From assembly GCA_012221805.1 (NCBI GenBank), contig CP015195.1:706806-762386 (forward strand): DNA of 55,581 nucleotides, in the 5' to 3' direction. The first letter of the stretch is position 1; the number at the start of each line of letters is the position of its first letter. Both the position numbers and the translations under genes were made by a program. This DNA comes from Pasteurellaceae bacterium RH1A. Lineage in GTDB: Bacteria > Pseudomonadota > Gammaproteobacteria > Enterobacterales > Pasteurellaceae. The notes under the pieces were generated by a model that was not told the DNA's origin, did not search any database, and saw only the letters and a list, made by a program, of their open reading frames with translations. Shown here in pieces: positions 25,702-33,421 of this stretch.

Positions 25702-26820
25702 ATGGCCAAATTAAAAGGGGCTTTAACCGCCCTAGGCTTAGCTGCCCTGGGGGCAGCTACGGTGTTGGGAACCCAGTTTGCGATGAAAGAAACCAGCAGT
25801 ACTGAATTTTGTGTGAGCTGCCACTCAATGAGCCACCCGCAGGCGGAATGGGAAGGCACGGTGCATTTTTCCAACCGCAAGGGCATTCGGGCAGAATGTG
25901 CCGACTGCCATATTCCGCAGGACAATGCCTTCCATTATGTTAAAACCAAGGTGATGGCCTTAAAAGATGTCTGGCACACGGTGGTCACCAACAAATTGCC
26001 TGACCAAGAAGCCTACGAAACCCACCGCTTAGAGATGGCTCAACGGGTTTGGGAGGATATGAAGGCCAATAATTCTGCCACCTGCCGTAGTTGCCATAGT
26101 TTTGAGGCCATGGTCTTATCAGAACAAAAAGAAGCGGCTCAAAAAATGCACCAGTTAGCCCAGGAAACTAACCAAACCTGTATCGACTGCCACAAGGGCA
26201 TTGCTCACTTTATGCCTGAAATCCCTGTGGATAATGCCGCAGCGGCGGGCGAACTGGCTAAACACGGCGGTGAATTTGGAGTGAGCGACAAAACCCTCTA
26301 TTCATTGGCCATGAATAATGTGCAGTTGGCCCAAGGTGGTGAAGTACGCCTTATGCCTTTTGCGGAATTGGGTAATTGGAAAGAAGCGGACGATAAAATT
26401 ACCGCCACGGTTAAGGGCTGGCAGCAGGCTGGAGCGGAATCGGTTGTCTATTTGGATTTAGGCAAGCGGGTGATGGTTGCCCTCTTGGGTGACGATGCCC
26501 AAGGCAAGGTAAATGTGGTCAAAACTGTGTACGATGACGTGACCGCCTCCGATTGGAAGGAGATCAACTTTGAAGTAACCGCCCCGAAAACAGCTGTTAC
26601 CGCCAATATTGCTGCTCTCAATAATTTTGGTAACAACCTCAACCAAACCCATTGTAGCGGCTGCCACGCCCCGATTGGCGCGGATCACTACACGGCCAAC
26701 CAGTGGATCGGCGTGGTTAATTCCATGAAAGACCGCACGTCAATGACGGCTGATGATGTACGTGCTGTGACCATCTACCTGCAACGCAATGGTAAGGATA
26801 TGGTGGAGAGTAAGCATTAA
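25702..26820 (+). CDS. torY: Pentahaem c-type cytochrome TorY (NapC/NirT family)
   Basis: Membrane-anchored electron donor passing electrons from menaquinol to the periplasmic reductase TorZ. 372 aa. One N-terminal membrane anchor (LTALGLAALGAATVLG) precedes four CxxCH haem sites of the NapC-like domain (CVSCH, CADCH, CRSCH, CIDCH). A fifth, CSGCH, lies in a C-terminal TorC-type domain. The start at 25702 is chosen because GGAG is 8 nt upstream; the earlier GTG at 25693 overlaps that site. First gene of torYZ. Confidence 0.9.
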   Translation: MAKLKGALTALGLAALGAATVLGTQFAMKETSSTEFCVSCHSMSHPQAEWEGTVHFSNRKGIRAECADCHIPQDNAFHYVKTKVMALKDVWHTVVTNKLPDQEAYETHRLEMAQRVWEDMKANNSATCRSCHSFEAMVLSEQKEAAQKMHQLAQETNQTCIDCHKGIAHFMPEIPVDNAAAAGELAKHGGEFGVSDKTLYSLAMNNVQLAQGGEVRLMPFAELGNWKEADDKITATVKGWQQAGAESVVYLDLGKRVMVALLGDDAQGKVNVVKTVYDDVTASDWKEINFEVTAPKTAVTANIAALNNFGNNLNQTHCSGCHAPIGADHYTANQWIGVVNSMKDRTSMTADDVRAVTIYLQRNGKDMVESKH

Positions 26821-26827
26821 TTCTTTC

Positions 26828-26987
26828 TACCCCCTCCCCCGCTTGCGGGGGAGGGCGGGGGTGGGGGACTAACCTTAACAAGCGGTTATTTTTCTCGCAA
26901 AATTTGCAAATATTGGTTGAATTTATACCGCTTGTTGCCTGACGGCAATCCCCCCACCCTAACCCTCCCCCGTAAACGGGGGAGGGG
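26828..26987. repeat. GC-rich fold-back repeat between torY and torZ
   Basis: A left arm (26828-26867, with CCCTCCCCC-GCTT-GCGGGGGAGGG) and a right arm (26950-26987, with CCCTCCCCCGTAAACGGGGGAGG) are each palindromic and together inverted around an 82-bp centre that contains two opposed uptake-sequence cores. A related smaller palindrome lies at 27015-27041. They separate torY from the riboswitch leader of torZ and may terminate or stabilise torY mRNA. Confidence 0.8.
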
Positions 26988-27052
26988 ATTTTATCTCGAT
27001 GTAAAATTTTTAAGCCCCTTCCTCCATTTTCGTGGGAGGGGATTAAATTAAA

Positions 27053-27170
27053 CCCCGACTCCGAGCCTGTCTTCCTAAGTCGCAAAGATATGGAAACTGT
27101 GCCTGTGAGACTTCTCACACATGGTTGGCTTAGAAATGAGCCAGCCACTCAACTTAGAAAGGTGTCGTCT
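27053..27170 (+). ncRNA. Moco-type riboswitch aptamer (molybdenum cofactor sensing leader)
   Basis: Structured leader directly before the molybdoenzyme gene torZ. The 11-nt GAAA-receptor halves CCTAAG (27074-27079) and TATGG (27089-27093) are closed by TTCC/GGAA. A hairpin GGTTGGCTTA-GAAA-TGAGCCAGCC (27123-27146) supplies the GAAA tetraloop. Another hairpin is TGTGAG-ACTT-CTCACA. The base helix pairs 27056-27062 with 27161-27167 (one U-U mismatch). The published Moco RNA motif carries a tetraloop and receptor and occurs upstream of Moco synthesis and Moco-enzyme genes. Assignment is from structure and context, not a covariance search. Confidence 0.7.
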
Positions 27171-27181
27171 TTCAACTTCAA

Positions 27182-27190
27182 TTTGGAGTC
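27182..27190 (+). promoter_or_regulatory. torZ ribosome binding site with an anti-SD in the riboswitch
   Basis: GGAGTC at 27185-27190, the torZ Shine-Dalgarno 6 nt before the ATG, is the exact complement of GACTCC at 27057-27062. With wobble pairs the helix extends to 9 bp (27057-27065 with 27182-27190). The same GACTCC is needed for the aptamer base helix, so the two pairings exclude each other. Inference: ligand binding frees the ribosome site. Confidence 0.55.
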
Positions 27191-27194
27191 CATT

Positions 27195-29666
27195 ATGAAA
27201 AAACAAGACCAAATCAATCTCAAACGCCGTGATTTCCTCAAGCACAGCTCGCTCGGTGTGGCGGGTGCTTCGCTCTCAGGTGGCGTGGTCGGCACACTTG
27301 CCTCAGCACCAGCGCTGGCAGCTGATAGCAAAACCGTGGTAACCGCCGCCCACTGGGGGCCGCTGGGCGTGGTGGTGGAAAATGGCAAGGTGGTTAAATC
27401 AGGCCCTGCTATTGTGCCAAGTGTGGAAAACGAACTGCAATCCGTGGTTGCCGACCAGCTTTATAGCGAAGCTCGGGTTAAATTCCCGATGGTGCGTAAG
27501 GGCTATTTAGACGGCAACAAAGACACCTCTTTGCGTGGACGTGATGAGTGGGTGCAGGTTTCTTGGGACAAGGCTTTCGATCTAGTTGCAGGCGAAATGA
27601 AACGTGTGCGTGATGCTCACGGCCCAAGTGCTATTTTCGCAGGTTCTTACGGCTGGTATAGCTCAGGGGCCTTACACGCTTGCCGCACCCTTTTGCAACG
27701 TTATATGAATTTGACTGGCGGCTTTGTTGGCGTGAAAGGCGACTATTCCACAGGGGCAGCACAGGTAATTATGCCTCACGTTTTAGGTACGATTGAGGTT
27801 TATGAGCAACAAACTTCTTGGGAAGTGATCTTAGAAAGCTCAGACATCGTAGTGCTTTGGGCAGCCAACCCGCTCACAACTCTTCGCATTGCCTGGACCT
27901 CCACCGACCAACAAGGGATCGAATATTTCAAAAAACTTAAAGAGAGCGGCAAACGTATTATCTGTATCGACCCTGTGAAAAGCGAAAGTTGCGAATTTTT
28001 AGGGGCAGAGTGGATCCCAATTAACACCGCAACCGACGTGGCCTTAATGTTGGGTATCGCCCACACCTTAGTAAGCGAAAACAAACACGACACCGCTTTC
28101 TTGAAAAAATACACCACAGGCTACGACAAATTTGAAAGCTACCTTTTAGGCAAGGACGACAACCAGCCGAAAGACGCGGCCTGGGCCAGCCAAATCACCG
28201 GCGTACCAGCCGATCTTATCAAACAATTAGCCGCTGACTTCTCGTCCAAACGCACCATGCTCATGGGCGGCTGGGGTATGCAACGCCAACGCCACGGTGA
28301 ACAAACCCACTGGATGTTGGTCACCCTCGCTTCAATGCTAGGGCAAATCGGCCTACCAGGTGGCGGCTTCGGCTTGAGCTACCACTACTCTAACGGCGGT
28401 GCACCAACGGCAACGGGCGGTATCTTAGGTTCAATTTCTGCCAACCCATCAGGTCAAGCAGGCGAAAAAACCTGGTTGGACGAAACCTCCAAAATGTCCT
28501 TCCCTGTGGCTCGCATTGCTGATGCCCTGCTCAACCCGGGCAAAACCATCCAGTACAACGGCACGGAAATCACCTATCCAGATATCAAGGTCATCTACTG
28601 GGCGGGCGGTAATCCATTTACCCATCACCAAGACACCAACACGCTGATCAAAGCCTGGCAAAAACCTGACACCATCATTGTGAACGAAGTCAACTGGACA
28701 CCAACAGCCCGTATGGCGGACATCGTCTTGCCAGCGACCACCAGCTACGAACGCAACGACCTCACCATGTCAGGCGACTACTCCATGATGAACATCTACC
28801 CGATGAAACAGGTGGTTGAACCGCAATTTGAAGCCAAAAACGACTTCGATATTTTTGCGGAACTGGCCAAACGTGCAGGCGTAGAAAAAGAGTTCACCGA
28901 AGGCAAGAGCGAAATGGAATGGCTGCAAAGTTTCTATCAAACCGCCTTTGAAGGAGCCAGAAAGAACCGTGTGCTCATGCCAAAATTTGAAAAATTCTGG
29001 GAAGAGAACAAGCCGATCACCTTCAAGGCCAGTGAAAAAGCCAAAAAATGGGTGCGTTATGAAGAATTCCGCAATGACCCACTGCTCAACCCATTAGGCA
29101 CACCATCAGGCAAGATCGAGATCTTCTCTGATGTGGTCGCCAAAATGAACTATGACGACTGCAAGGGCCATCCAAGCTGGTTTGTCCCAGCCGAGTTCGC
29201 CGGCAACGTAACCGCTGAAGAGCCGTTAGCCCTAGTGACACCACACCCTTACTACCGCCTCCACAGCCAACTTTGCCACACTTCATTGCGTGACAAATAC
29301 ACCGTGGCGGGCAGAGAACCTGTGCTCATCCATAAAGACGACGCAGCCGCCCGCGGCATTGCAAGCGGTGACATTGTGCGGATTTTTAACAAACGTGGAC
29401 AGGTGTTAGCCGGTGCAGTGGTGACTGATGGCATCATCAAGGGCACAGTCGCCCTACACGAAGGGGCCTGGTACGATCCACAGGATTTAGGCAGCAGCGA
29501 CAAGCCACTGTGTAAATTCGGCAACCCGAACGTACTCACCCGTGACGAAGGCACATCTAAACTGGCCCAGGGTAACTCACCAAACACTGCAACCGTTCAG
29601 GTGGAGAAGTTTGTGGGCCAAGCACCTGAAGTGACGGTCTTTAAACAACCAAAAATCGCAGGTTAA
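27195..29666 (+). CDS. torZ: Periplasmic molybdopterin S-/N-oxide reductase TorZ (MtsZ-like)
   Basis: DMSO-reductase-family enzyme with bis-MGD cofactor reducing TMAO and sulfoxides. The Haemophilus homologue has been reported as a methionine sulfoxide reductase (MtsZ), so that may be the physiological substrate. 823 aa. A Tat signal with RRDFLK at residues 11-16 and cleavage near ALA gives periplasmic export. The Mo-ligand serine is in GSYGWYSSGALH; IYWAGGNPFTHHQD, MSGDYSMMN and HPYYRLHSQ are TorZ/BisC-like. The start at 27195 is supported by GGAG 6 nt upstream and by the Tat signal. Electrons come from TorY; no torD chaperone gene is adjacent. Confidence 0.92.
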   Translation: MKKQDQINLKRRDFLKHSSLGVAGASLSGGVVGTLASAPALAADSKTVVTAAHWGPLGVVVENGKVVKSGPAIVPSVENELQSVVADQLYSEARVKFPMVRKGYLDGNKDTSLRGRDEWVQVSWDKAFDLVAGEMKRVRDAHGPSAIFAGSYGWYSSGALHACRTLLQRYMNLTGGFVGVKGDYSTGAAQVIMPHVLGTIEVYEQQTSWEVILESSDIVVLWAANPLTTLRIAWTSTDQQGIEYFKKLKESGKRIICIDPVKSESCEFLGAEWIPINTATDVALMLGIAHTLVSENKHDTAFLKKYTTGYDKFESYLLGKDDNQPKDAAWASQITGVPADLIKQLAADFSSKRTMLMGGWGMQRQRHGEQTHWMLVTLASMLGQIGLPGGGFGLSYHYSNGGAPTATGGILGSISANPSGQAGEKTWLDETSKMSFPVARIADALLNPGKTIQYNGTEITYPDIKVIYWAGGNPFTHHQDTNTLIKAWQKPDTIIVNEVNWTPTARMADIVLPATTSYERNDLTMSGDYSMMNIYPMKQVVEPQFEAKNDFDIFAELAKRAGVEKEFTEGKSEMEWLQSFYQTAFEGARKNRVLMPKFEKFWEENKPITFKASEKAKKWVRYEEFRNDPLLNPLGTPSGKIEIFSDVVAKMNYDDCKGHPSWFVPAEFAGNVTAEEPLALVTPHPYYRLHSQLCHTSLRDKYTVAGREPVLIHKDDAAARGIASGDIVRIFNKRGQVLAGAVVTDGIIKGTVALHEGAWYDPQDLGSSDKPLCKFGNPNVLTRDEGTSKLAQGNSPNTATVQVEKFVGQAPEVTVFKQPKIAG

Positions 29667-29680
29667 GGCCTCTAAATAGC

Positions 29681-29709
29681 AAAATCCCAGCCTAGGCTGG
29701 GATTTTTTG
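29681..29709 (+). terminator. Terminator of torYZ
   Basis: AAAATCCCAGCC-TAGGCTGGGATTTTTT stem with T tail, 15 bp after torZ. Confidence 0.9.
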
Positions 29710-29723
29710 TTGCCTCATCAAAG

Positions 29724-29752
29724 GGGCAAAAAATAAGGCGGTTTCAACCGCC
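29724..29752 (-). terminator. Terminator of acpP
   Basis: On the minus strand AGGCGGTTGAAACCGCCT is followed by TATTTTTT, just after the acpP stop. Confidence 0.85.
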
Positions 29753-29760
29753 TCTGGAAA

Positions 29761-29991
29761 TTATTGGTTGTTCTGAACGTAATCAATGGCTGATTGAACA
29801 GTTGTGATTTTTTCAGCTTCTTCATCTGGAATTTCGATGTCGAATTCTTCTTCTAAAGCCATCACTAGCTCAACAGTGTCTAAAGAGTCAGCGCCTAAGT
29901 CTTCAATGAATGAAGCTTCTGGTTTTACATCTTCAGCTTTCACGCCAAGTTGTTCAACGATGATTTTTTTTACGCGTTCTTCAATGCTCAT
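29761..29991 (-). CDS. acpP: Acyl carrier protein
   Basis: 76-aa acidic helical carrier of fatty-acid intermediates. The phosphopantetheine serine is in [11 protein letters not shown] near residue 37, and the start [11 protein letters not shown] is conserved, so the ATG at 29991 is used rather than the longer open frame from 30099. AGGAAA lies upstream. It stands alone here: no fabD, fabG or fabF is next to it, unlike the usual fab cluster. Confidence 0.97.
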   Translation of the reverse strand: MSIEERVKKIIVEQLGVKAEDVKPEASFIEDLGADSLDTVELVMALEEEFDIEIPDEEAEKITTVQSAIDYVQNNQ

Positions 29992-30051
29992 TTTTTGTTT
30001 CCTATTGTGAAATCGCCTAAGTGCGAGAGTTAAAAGTGTAAAGAAAATTTC

Positions 30052-30080
30052 ACTAAATTCAACGCTTTTCAAAAGGTCAA
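30052..30080 (-). promoter_or_regulatory. Candidate promoter of acpP
   Basis: On the minus strand TTGACC (30075-30080), a 17-bp spacer and TTTAGT (30052-30057) lie about 60 bp before the acpP ATG, supporting transcription as a single gene. Confidence 0.55.
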
Positions 30081-30259
30081 ACCAGCGTCGCTTTTCCACA
30101 CACCTAAGTTAAGGGTTTCGCCCATTGGGCTGAGCGAAAAAGCGGTCTAATTCTACCACTATGATTAAGGTTTATCTATACCCTAATTTTGATTTCGCCC
30201 TACAAGCGGGGGATTTTGGCCAAAAATTTGCAAAATTTGGGCTTTTTTGCATTTAGGCA

Positions 30260-30287
30260 TTGACATATTTTCAATACTTGCTTTAAT
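30260..30287 (+). promoter_or_regulatory. Candidate promoter of maoP
   Basis: TTGACA, a 16-bp spacer and TTTAAT lie 51 bp before the maoP ATG. Confidence 0.6.
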
Positions 30288-30337
30288 GCTTGCCCAATTT
30301 TGATTTTTTCGATAACCCCTTATTTTAGAGGCATATT

Positions 30338-30667
30338 ATGGCAGAAAGTTTTAGCGTAACCCGCCGTTTTTTTGATGATAAAAATTACCCGCGTGGCTTT
30401 TCCCGCCACGGCGACTACACCATTCGTGAATCCCAGCTTTTAGAGCAATTTGGCCAAGCCTGTCTTGCCTTGGAATTAGGCGAGCGTAAGCCTGCTACCA
30501 AAGAGGAAAAACAATTTGTTGCGGTGGTCAAGGGCGAGGCAGAAGCTCAAAGCCTCTTGGAAAAAGTGTGGATCAAATACCGCACCAAAATCAGCAACAC
30601 CCACCGTGTTTACACCCTTTCAGGCAATACTGATGCCTCTGCGGACGATTTTACCGCCACAGAATAA
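30338..30667 (+). CDS. maoP: Macrodomain Ori organisation protein MaoP (DUF413)
   Basis: 109 aa with the DUF413 pattern SFSVTRRFFDDKNYPRGFSRHGDYTIRE, the same as E. coli MaoP/YifE, which organises the Ori macrodomain together with a cis site maoS. MaoP function in Pasteurellaceae is unproven. TTAGAGG provides the ribosome site. A C-rich hairpin (30671-30700) separates it from trmA. Confidence 0.85.
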   Translation: MAESFSVTRRFFDDKNYPRGFSRHGDYTIRESQLLEQFGQACLALELGERKPATKEEKQFVAVVKGEAEAQSLLEKVWIKYRTKISNTHRVYTLSGNTDASADDFTATE

Positions 30668-30670
30668 CCC

Positions 30671-30700
30671 TCCTCCCCCAGTTTTGGGGGAAGATTTTTA
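30671..30700 (+). terminator. Hairpin after maoP
   Basis: CTCCCCCA-GTTT-TGGGGGAAG followed by ATTTTTA; a modest terminator between maoP and trmA. Confidence 0.6.
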
Positions 30701-30709
30701 TAAAGAACC

Positions 30710-31804
30710 ATGTCACTAGCCATCTCCCACTATCCCCAATTACTTGCAGAAAAAGCCCAAAGGCTGACCGCTTTATTGGCCCCTTTTGATGCCCCTGAAC
30801 TAGAGGTTTTTGCCTCCCCCACCAGTCACTTTCGCCTAAGAGCCGAATTTCGGGTCTGGCATGAGGCCGGCGATCTCTACCATATCATGTTCGATCAGGC
30901 CACCAAACAACGCTATCGGGTGGATGAGTTCCCCATTGCCAGCCAGCTCATCAACCGTATGATGACCGTCCTGCTGGCTGAAATTAAGGGCAATGACCTC
31001 CTGACCCGCCGGCTCTTTCAGGTGGACTATCTCAGCACCCTGAGCGGCCAGATTGCCGTGTCTATGCTCTATCATAAGACACTGGATAAAGAATGGGAAC
31101 AACAAGCCCGCCTGCTTAAAAAACGCTTAGAGGGCTATGGCTTTGATGTTCAGCTCATTGGCCGGGCCACCAAGCAGAAGATTGCCCTAGATCAGGACTA
31201 TGTGGAAGAAAGGCTGGAAGTCCATGGCCAAGCCTATATCTACCGCCAGGTGGAAAACAGCTTTACCCAGCCCAATGGCTTTATGAACATTAAGATGTTG
31301 GAATGGGCCAGATCTTGCACCGCAAATAGCCAAGGGGATTTGTTGGAGCTCTACTGTGGCAATGGCAACTTTTCCATCGCCCTGGCTGGCAACTTCCGCA
31401 AGGTGCTGGCCACTGAGATATCTAAGTCTTCCGTTCAATCTGCCCAATACAATATTGAGCAGAACGGGGTGGATAACCTGCAAATCATTCGGATGTCAGC
31501 CGAGGAATTTACCCAGGCCATGAATGGGGTGCGGGACTTTTATCGCCTCCGAGGCATTGATCTGAAGAGCTACGACTGCAATACCATCTTTGTCGATCCG
31601 CCACGGGCAGGGCTGGATCAGGCCACTCTTGATATGGTGCAGGCCTATGAGCGGATCCTCTATATTTCCTGCAACCCCGACACCCTGGCCGACAACCTCA
31701 AGCAGCTCAGTCAGACCCACCGGATTGAGCGAGCCGCCCTCTTTGACCAGTTCCCCTATACCCATCACATCGAAAGTGGGGTTTGGTTGGTGCGAAAAAT
31801 GTGA
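30710..31804 (+). CDS. trmA: tRNA (uracil-5-)-methyltransferase TrmA
   Basis: Makes m5U54 (ribothymidine) in tRNAs using S-adenosylmethionine. 364 aa, the E. coli size. An N-terminal TRAM-like RNA-binding part ([11 protein letters not shown]) precedes the SAM motif [22 protein letters not shown], and the catalytic cysteine in ISCNPDTL near residue 320. The late ESGVWLVRK end is typical. Closed by a terminator that overlaps the scrB promoter region. Confidence 0.95.
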   Translation: MSLAISHYPQLLAEKAQRLTALLAPFDAPELEVFASPTSHFRLRAEFRVWHEAGDLYHIMFDQATKQRYRVDEFPIASQLINRMMTVLLAEIKGNDLLTRRLFQVDYLSTLSGQIAVSMLYHKTLDKEWEQQARLLKKRLEGYGFDVQLIGRATKQKIALDQDYVEERLEVHGQAYIYRQVENSFTQPNGFMNIKMLEWARSCTANSQGDLLELYCGNGNFSIALAGNFRKVLATEISKSSVQSAQYNIEQNGVDNLQIIRMSAEEFTQAMNGVRDFYRLRGIDLKSYDCNTIFVDPPRAGLDQATLDMVQAYERILYISCNPDTLADNLKQLSQTHRIERAALFDQFPYTHHIESGVWLVRKM

Positions 31805-31814
31805 TCTAGCTAGC

Positions 31815-31848
31815 AAAAATGTGACTTCAATGGTCGCATTTTTTTTGT
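31815..31848 (+). terminator. Terminator of trmA
   Basis: ATGTGAC-TTCAATG-GTCGCAT with an eight-T tail. Confidence 0.85.
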
Positions 31849-31861
31849 TTGAATTACAATG

Positions 31862-31875
31862 CTAAAACGATTTAG
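31862..31875. promoter_or_regulatory. LacI-family operator before scrB
   Basis: CTAAA-ACGA-TTTAG is a dyad with the central CG typical of LacI/GalR/Cra operators. It sits between a possible -10 (TACAAT, 31855-31860) and the scrB ribosome site AGAGGA, well placed for repression by the ScrR encoded downstream. Confidence 0.6.
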
Positions 31876-31889
31876 ACAGAGGAATGCCC

Positions 31890-33332
31890 ATGCATATTTT
31901 CAACCAAGGTAAGTACAAGAGCCTGCACGCCCAAGAGGCCGGTGAGTTAGACGCGGTTCGTCAAACTGTATTAGAAGATCAAGACTTCTACCCAACCTAC
32001 CACCTGGCCCCGCCAACTGGCCTGCTCAACGACCCCAACGGCCTGATTTTTGACGGCGAGAAATTCCATATCTTCTACCAGTGGTTCCCCTACGATGCCC
32101 TGCACGGCATGAAGCACTGGAAGCATTTTGTCTCCCAGGATTTGCAAACTTTTCGTGAAGCCGACCCGCTTGTGCCGGATGAGATGTTTGAGTCCCACGG
32201 CTGCTATTCGGGCGGGGCCATTCTCTGGCAGGATAAGATTGTAGCCTTCTACACTGGCAACACCCGCCGGGCTTCGGACAATCAGCGGGTTCCCCACCAA
32301 AATATGGCCATCTTTGACAAGAGCGGGAAGCTGCTAGAAAAACGTTGCCTGCTAGACCAGGCTCCTGCGGGCTATACCGAACACGTGCGGGATCCTAAGC
32401 CTTGGGTAACAGCAGAGGGTAAGATCCGCTTTGTGCTGGGGGCCCAACGAGAGGACTTAACCGGTACCGCCCTAGTCTATGAAATGGACGACCTGCAAGG
32501 CCCGGCCCGCCTCTTGAGTGAATTGGCCGTGGAAGACTTTGACAACAGCCAGGTCTTTATGTGGGAATGCCCAGATCTCTTCAAATTAGGCGGCCAGGAT
32601 ATTTTTGTTTGGTCGCCCCAGGGGAAAGAAAGGGAAACGACCCGCTTTCAAAATAACTACCACGCCACCTACGCCCTAGGCAAACTAGCAGAGAAGAGCC
32701 TCCAGGCCCAACATATTGAAGAGCTAGACTACGGCTTTGACTTCTACGCCCCACAAACCGTGCAAAATACTGACGGCCTCTTGCTGGGCTGGGTCGGCCT
32801 GCCAGATCTGACCTACCCAACTGACAAGTACAAGTGGCACTCTATGCTGAGCCTGCCTCGCCAGTTACGGGTGGAGGGCCATAAGATCTACCAAAAACCG
32901 GCTCAACAGGTTTATGATCTCTTGGGGCCAAAAGTGGGCTTGAAGCTTCAGGGCAAGCAGGAGCTTGCTCATCTTGATCGTGCCTATTTGCAAATTTCTG
33001 TGCAAAATCAACCGCTTGAGCTTAAGTTCTTCAATAATGCCCAGGGCCAACACTTGGTGCTTCGCTATGAAAAAGGCCTCTTGAGCTTGGATCGTTCTCA
33101 ATCCGACCAAACCGACCTGATGGAAAAATTTGGCAGCCTTCGTCACTGCGAGATTGGTCAACTAGATAAACTGGAAATCTTCCTTGACCGTTCGGTTATT
33201 GAGATTTTTGCCAATGATGGGGAAAAGGCCCTAACCTCTCGCTTCTTTATTGCTGAGCGGGAGAATGTGGTGGAAGCATCTAGAACTGTGGAAGCTACGA
33301 TAGCGAAAGTCGGTTCGATTGCTTATTTGTAG
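31890..33332 (+). CDS. scrB: Sucrose-6-phosphate hydrolase (GH32)
   Basis: Cleaves sucrose-6-phosphate to glucose-6-phosphate and fructose in the cytoplasm. 480 aa. GH32 motifs are the nucleophile Asp in LLNDPNG, HVRDPKPW and the acid/base Glu in MWECPDLF; a C-terminal beta-sandwich domain ends with SVIEIFANDGEKALTSR. The second ATG (31890) is chosen because AGAGGA (31878-31883) is 6 nt upstream, too close to the ATG at 31884. No sucrose PTS gene or permease is adjacent, so uptake must be encoded elsewhere. Another beta-fructosidase specificity cannot be excluded. Confidence 0.88.
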   Translation: MHIFNQGKYKSLHAQEAGELDAVRQTVLEDQDFYPTYHLAPPTGLLNDPNGLIFDGEKFHIFYQWFPYDALHGMKHWKHFVSQDLQTFREADPLVPDEMFESHGCYSGGAILWQDKIVAFYTGNTRRASDNQRVPHQNMAIFDKSGKLLEKRCLLDQAPAGYTEHVRDPKPWVTAEGKIRFVLGAQREDLTGTALVYEMDDLQGPARLLSELAVEDFDNSQVFMWECPDLFKLGGQDIFVWSPQGKERETTRFQNNYHATYALGKLAEKSLQAQHIEELDYGFDFYAPQTVQNTDGLLLGWVGLPDLTYPTDKYKWHSMLSLPRQLRVEGHKIYQKPAQQVYDLLGPKVGLKLQGKQELAHLDRAYLQISVQNQPLELKFFNNAQGQHLVLRYEKGLLSLDRSQSDQTDLMEKFGSLRHCEIGQLDKLEIFLDRSVIEIFANDGEKALTSRFFIAERENVVEASRTVEATIAKVGSIAYL

Positions 33333-33341
33333 GACGACTGA

Positions 33342-33412
33342 TGGCGCAAGCGTCCACGCTTGTGCCTAATATGGATACTAAGCACCAGCCTGGAGGCTGG
33401 CGCTATCATTAA
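33342..33412. repeat. Paired palindrome, GCACCAGCCTGGAGGCTGG family, copy 1
   Basis: Two palindromic units, GGCGCAAGCGTCCACGCTTG and GCACCAGCCTGGAGGCTGGC, between scrB and scrR. Same family as 34486-34553 and 35515-35582. Confidence 0.8.
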
Positions 33413-33421
33413 ATAGAAAAA

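Noticed and set aside
27001..27050. CCTCC..GGGAGG hairpin as part of the Moco aptamer
   Set aside because: It matches the GC-rich intergenic repeat style more than the aptamer, which begins at about 27053.
29992..30099. N-terminal extension of acpP to 112 aa
   Set aside because: ACP is 76 aa with a conserved MSIEERVK start; the extension covers the promoter.
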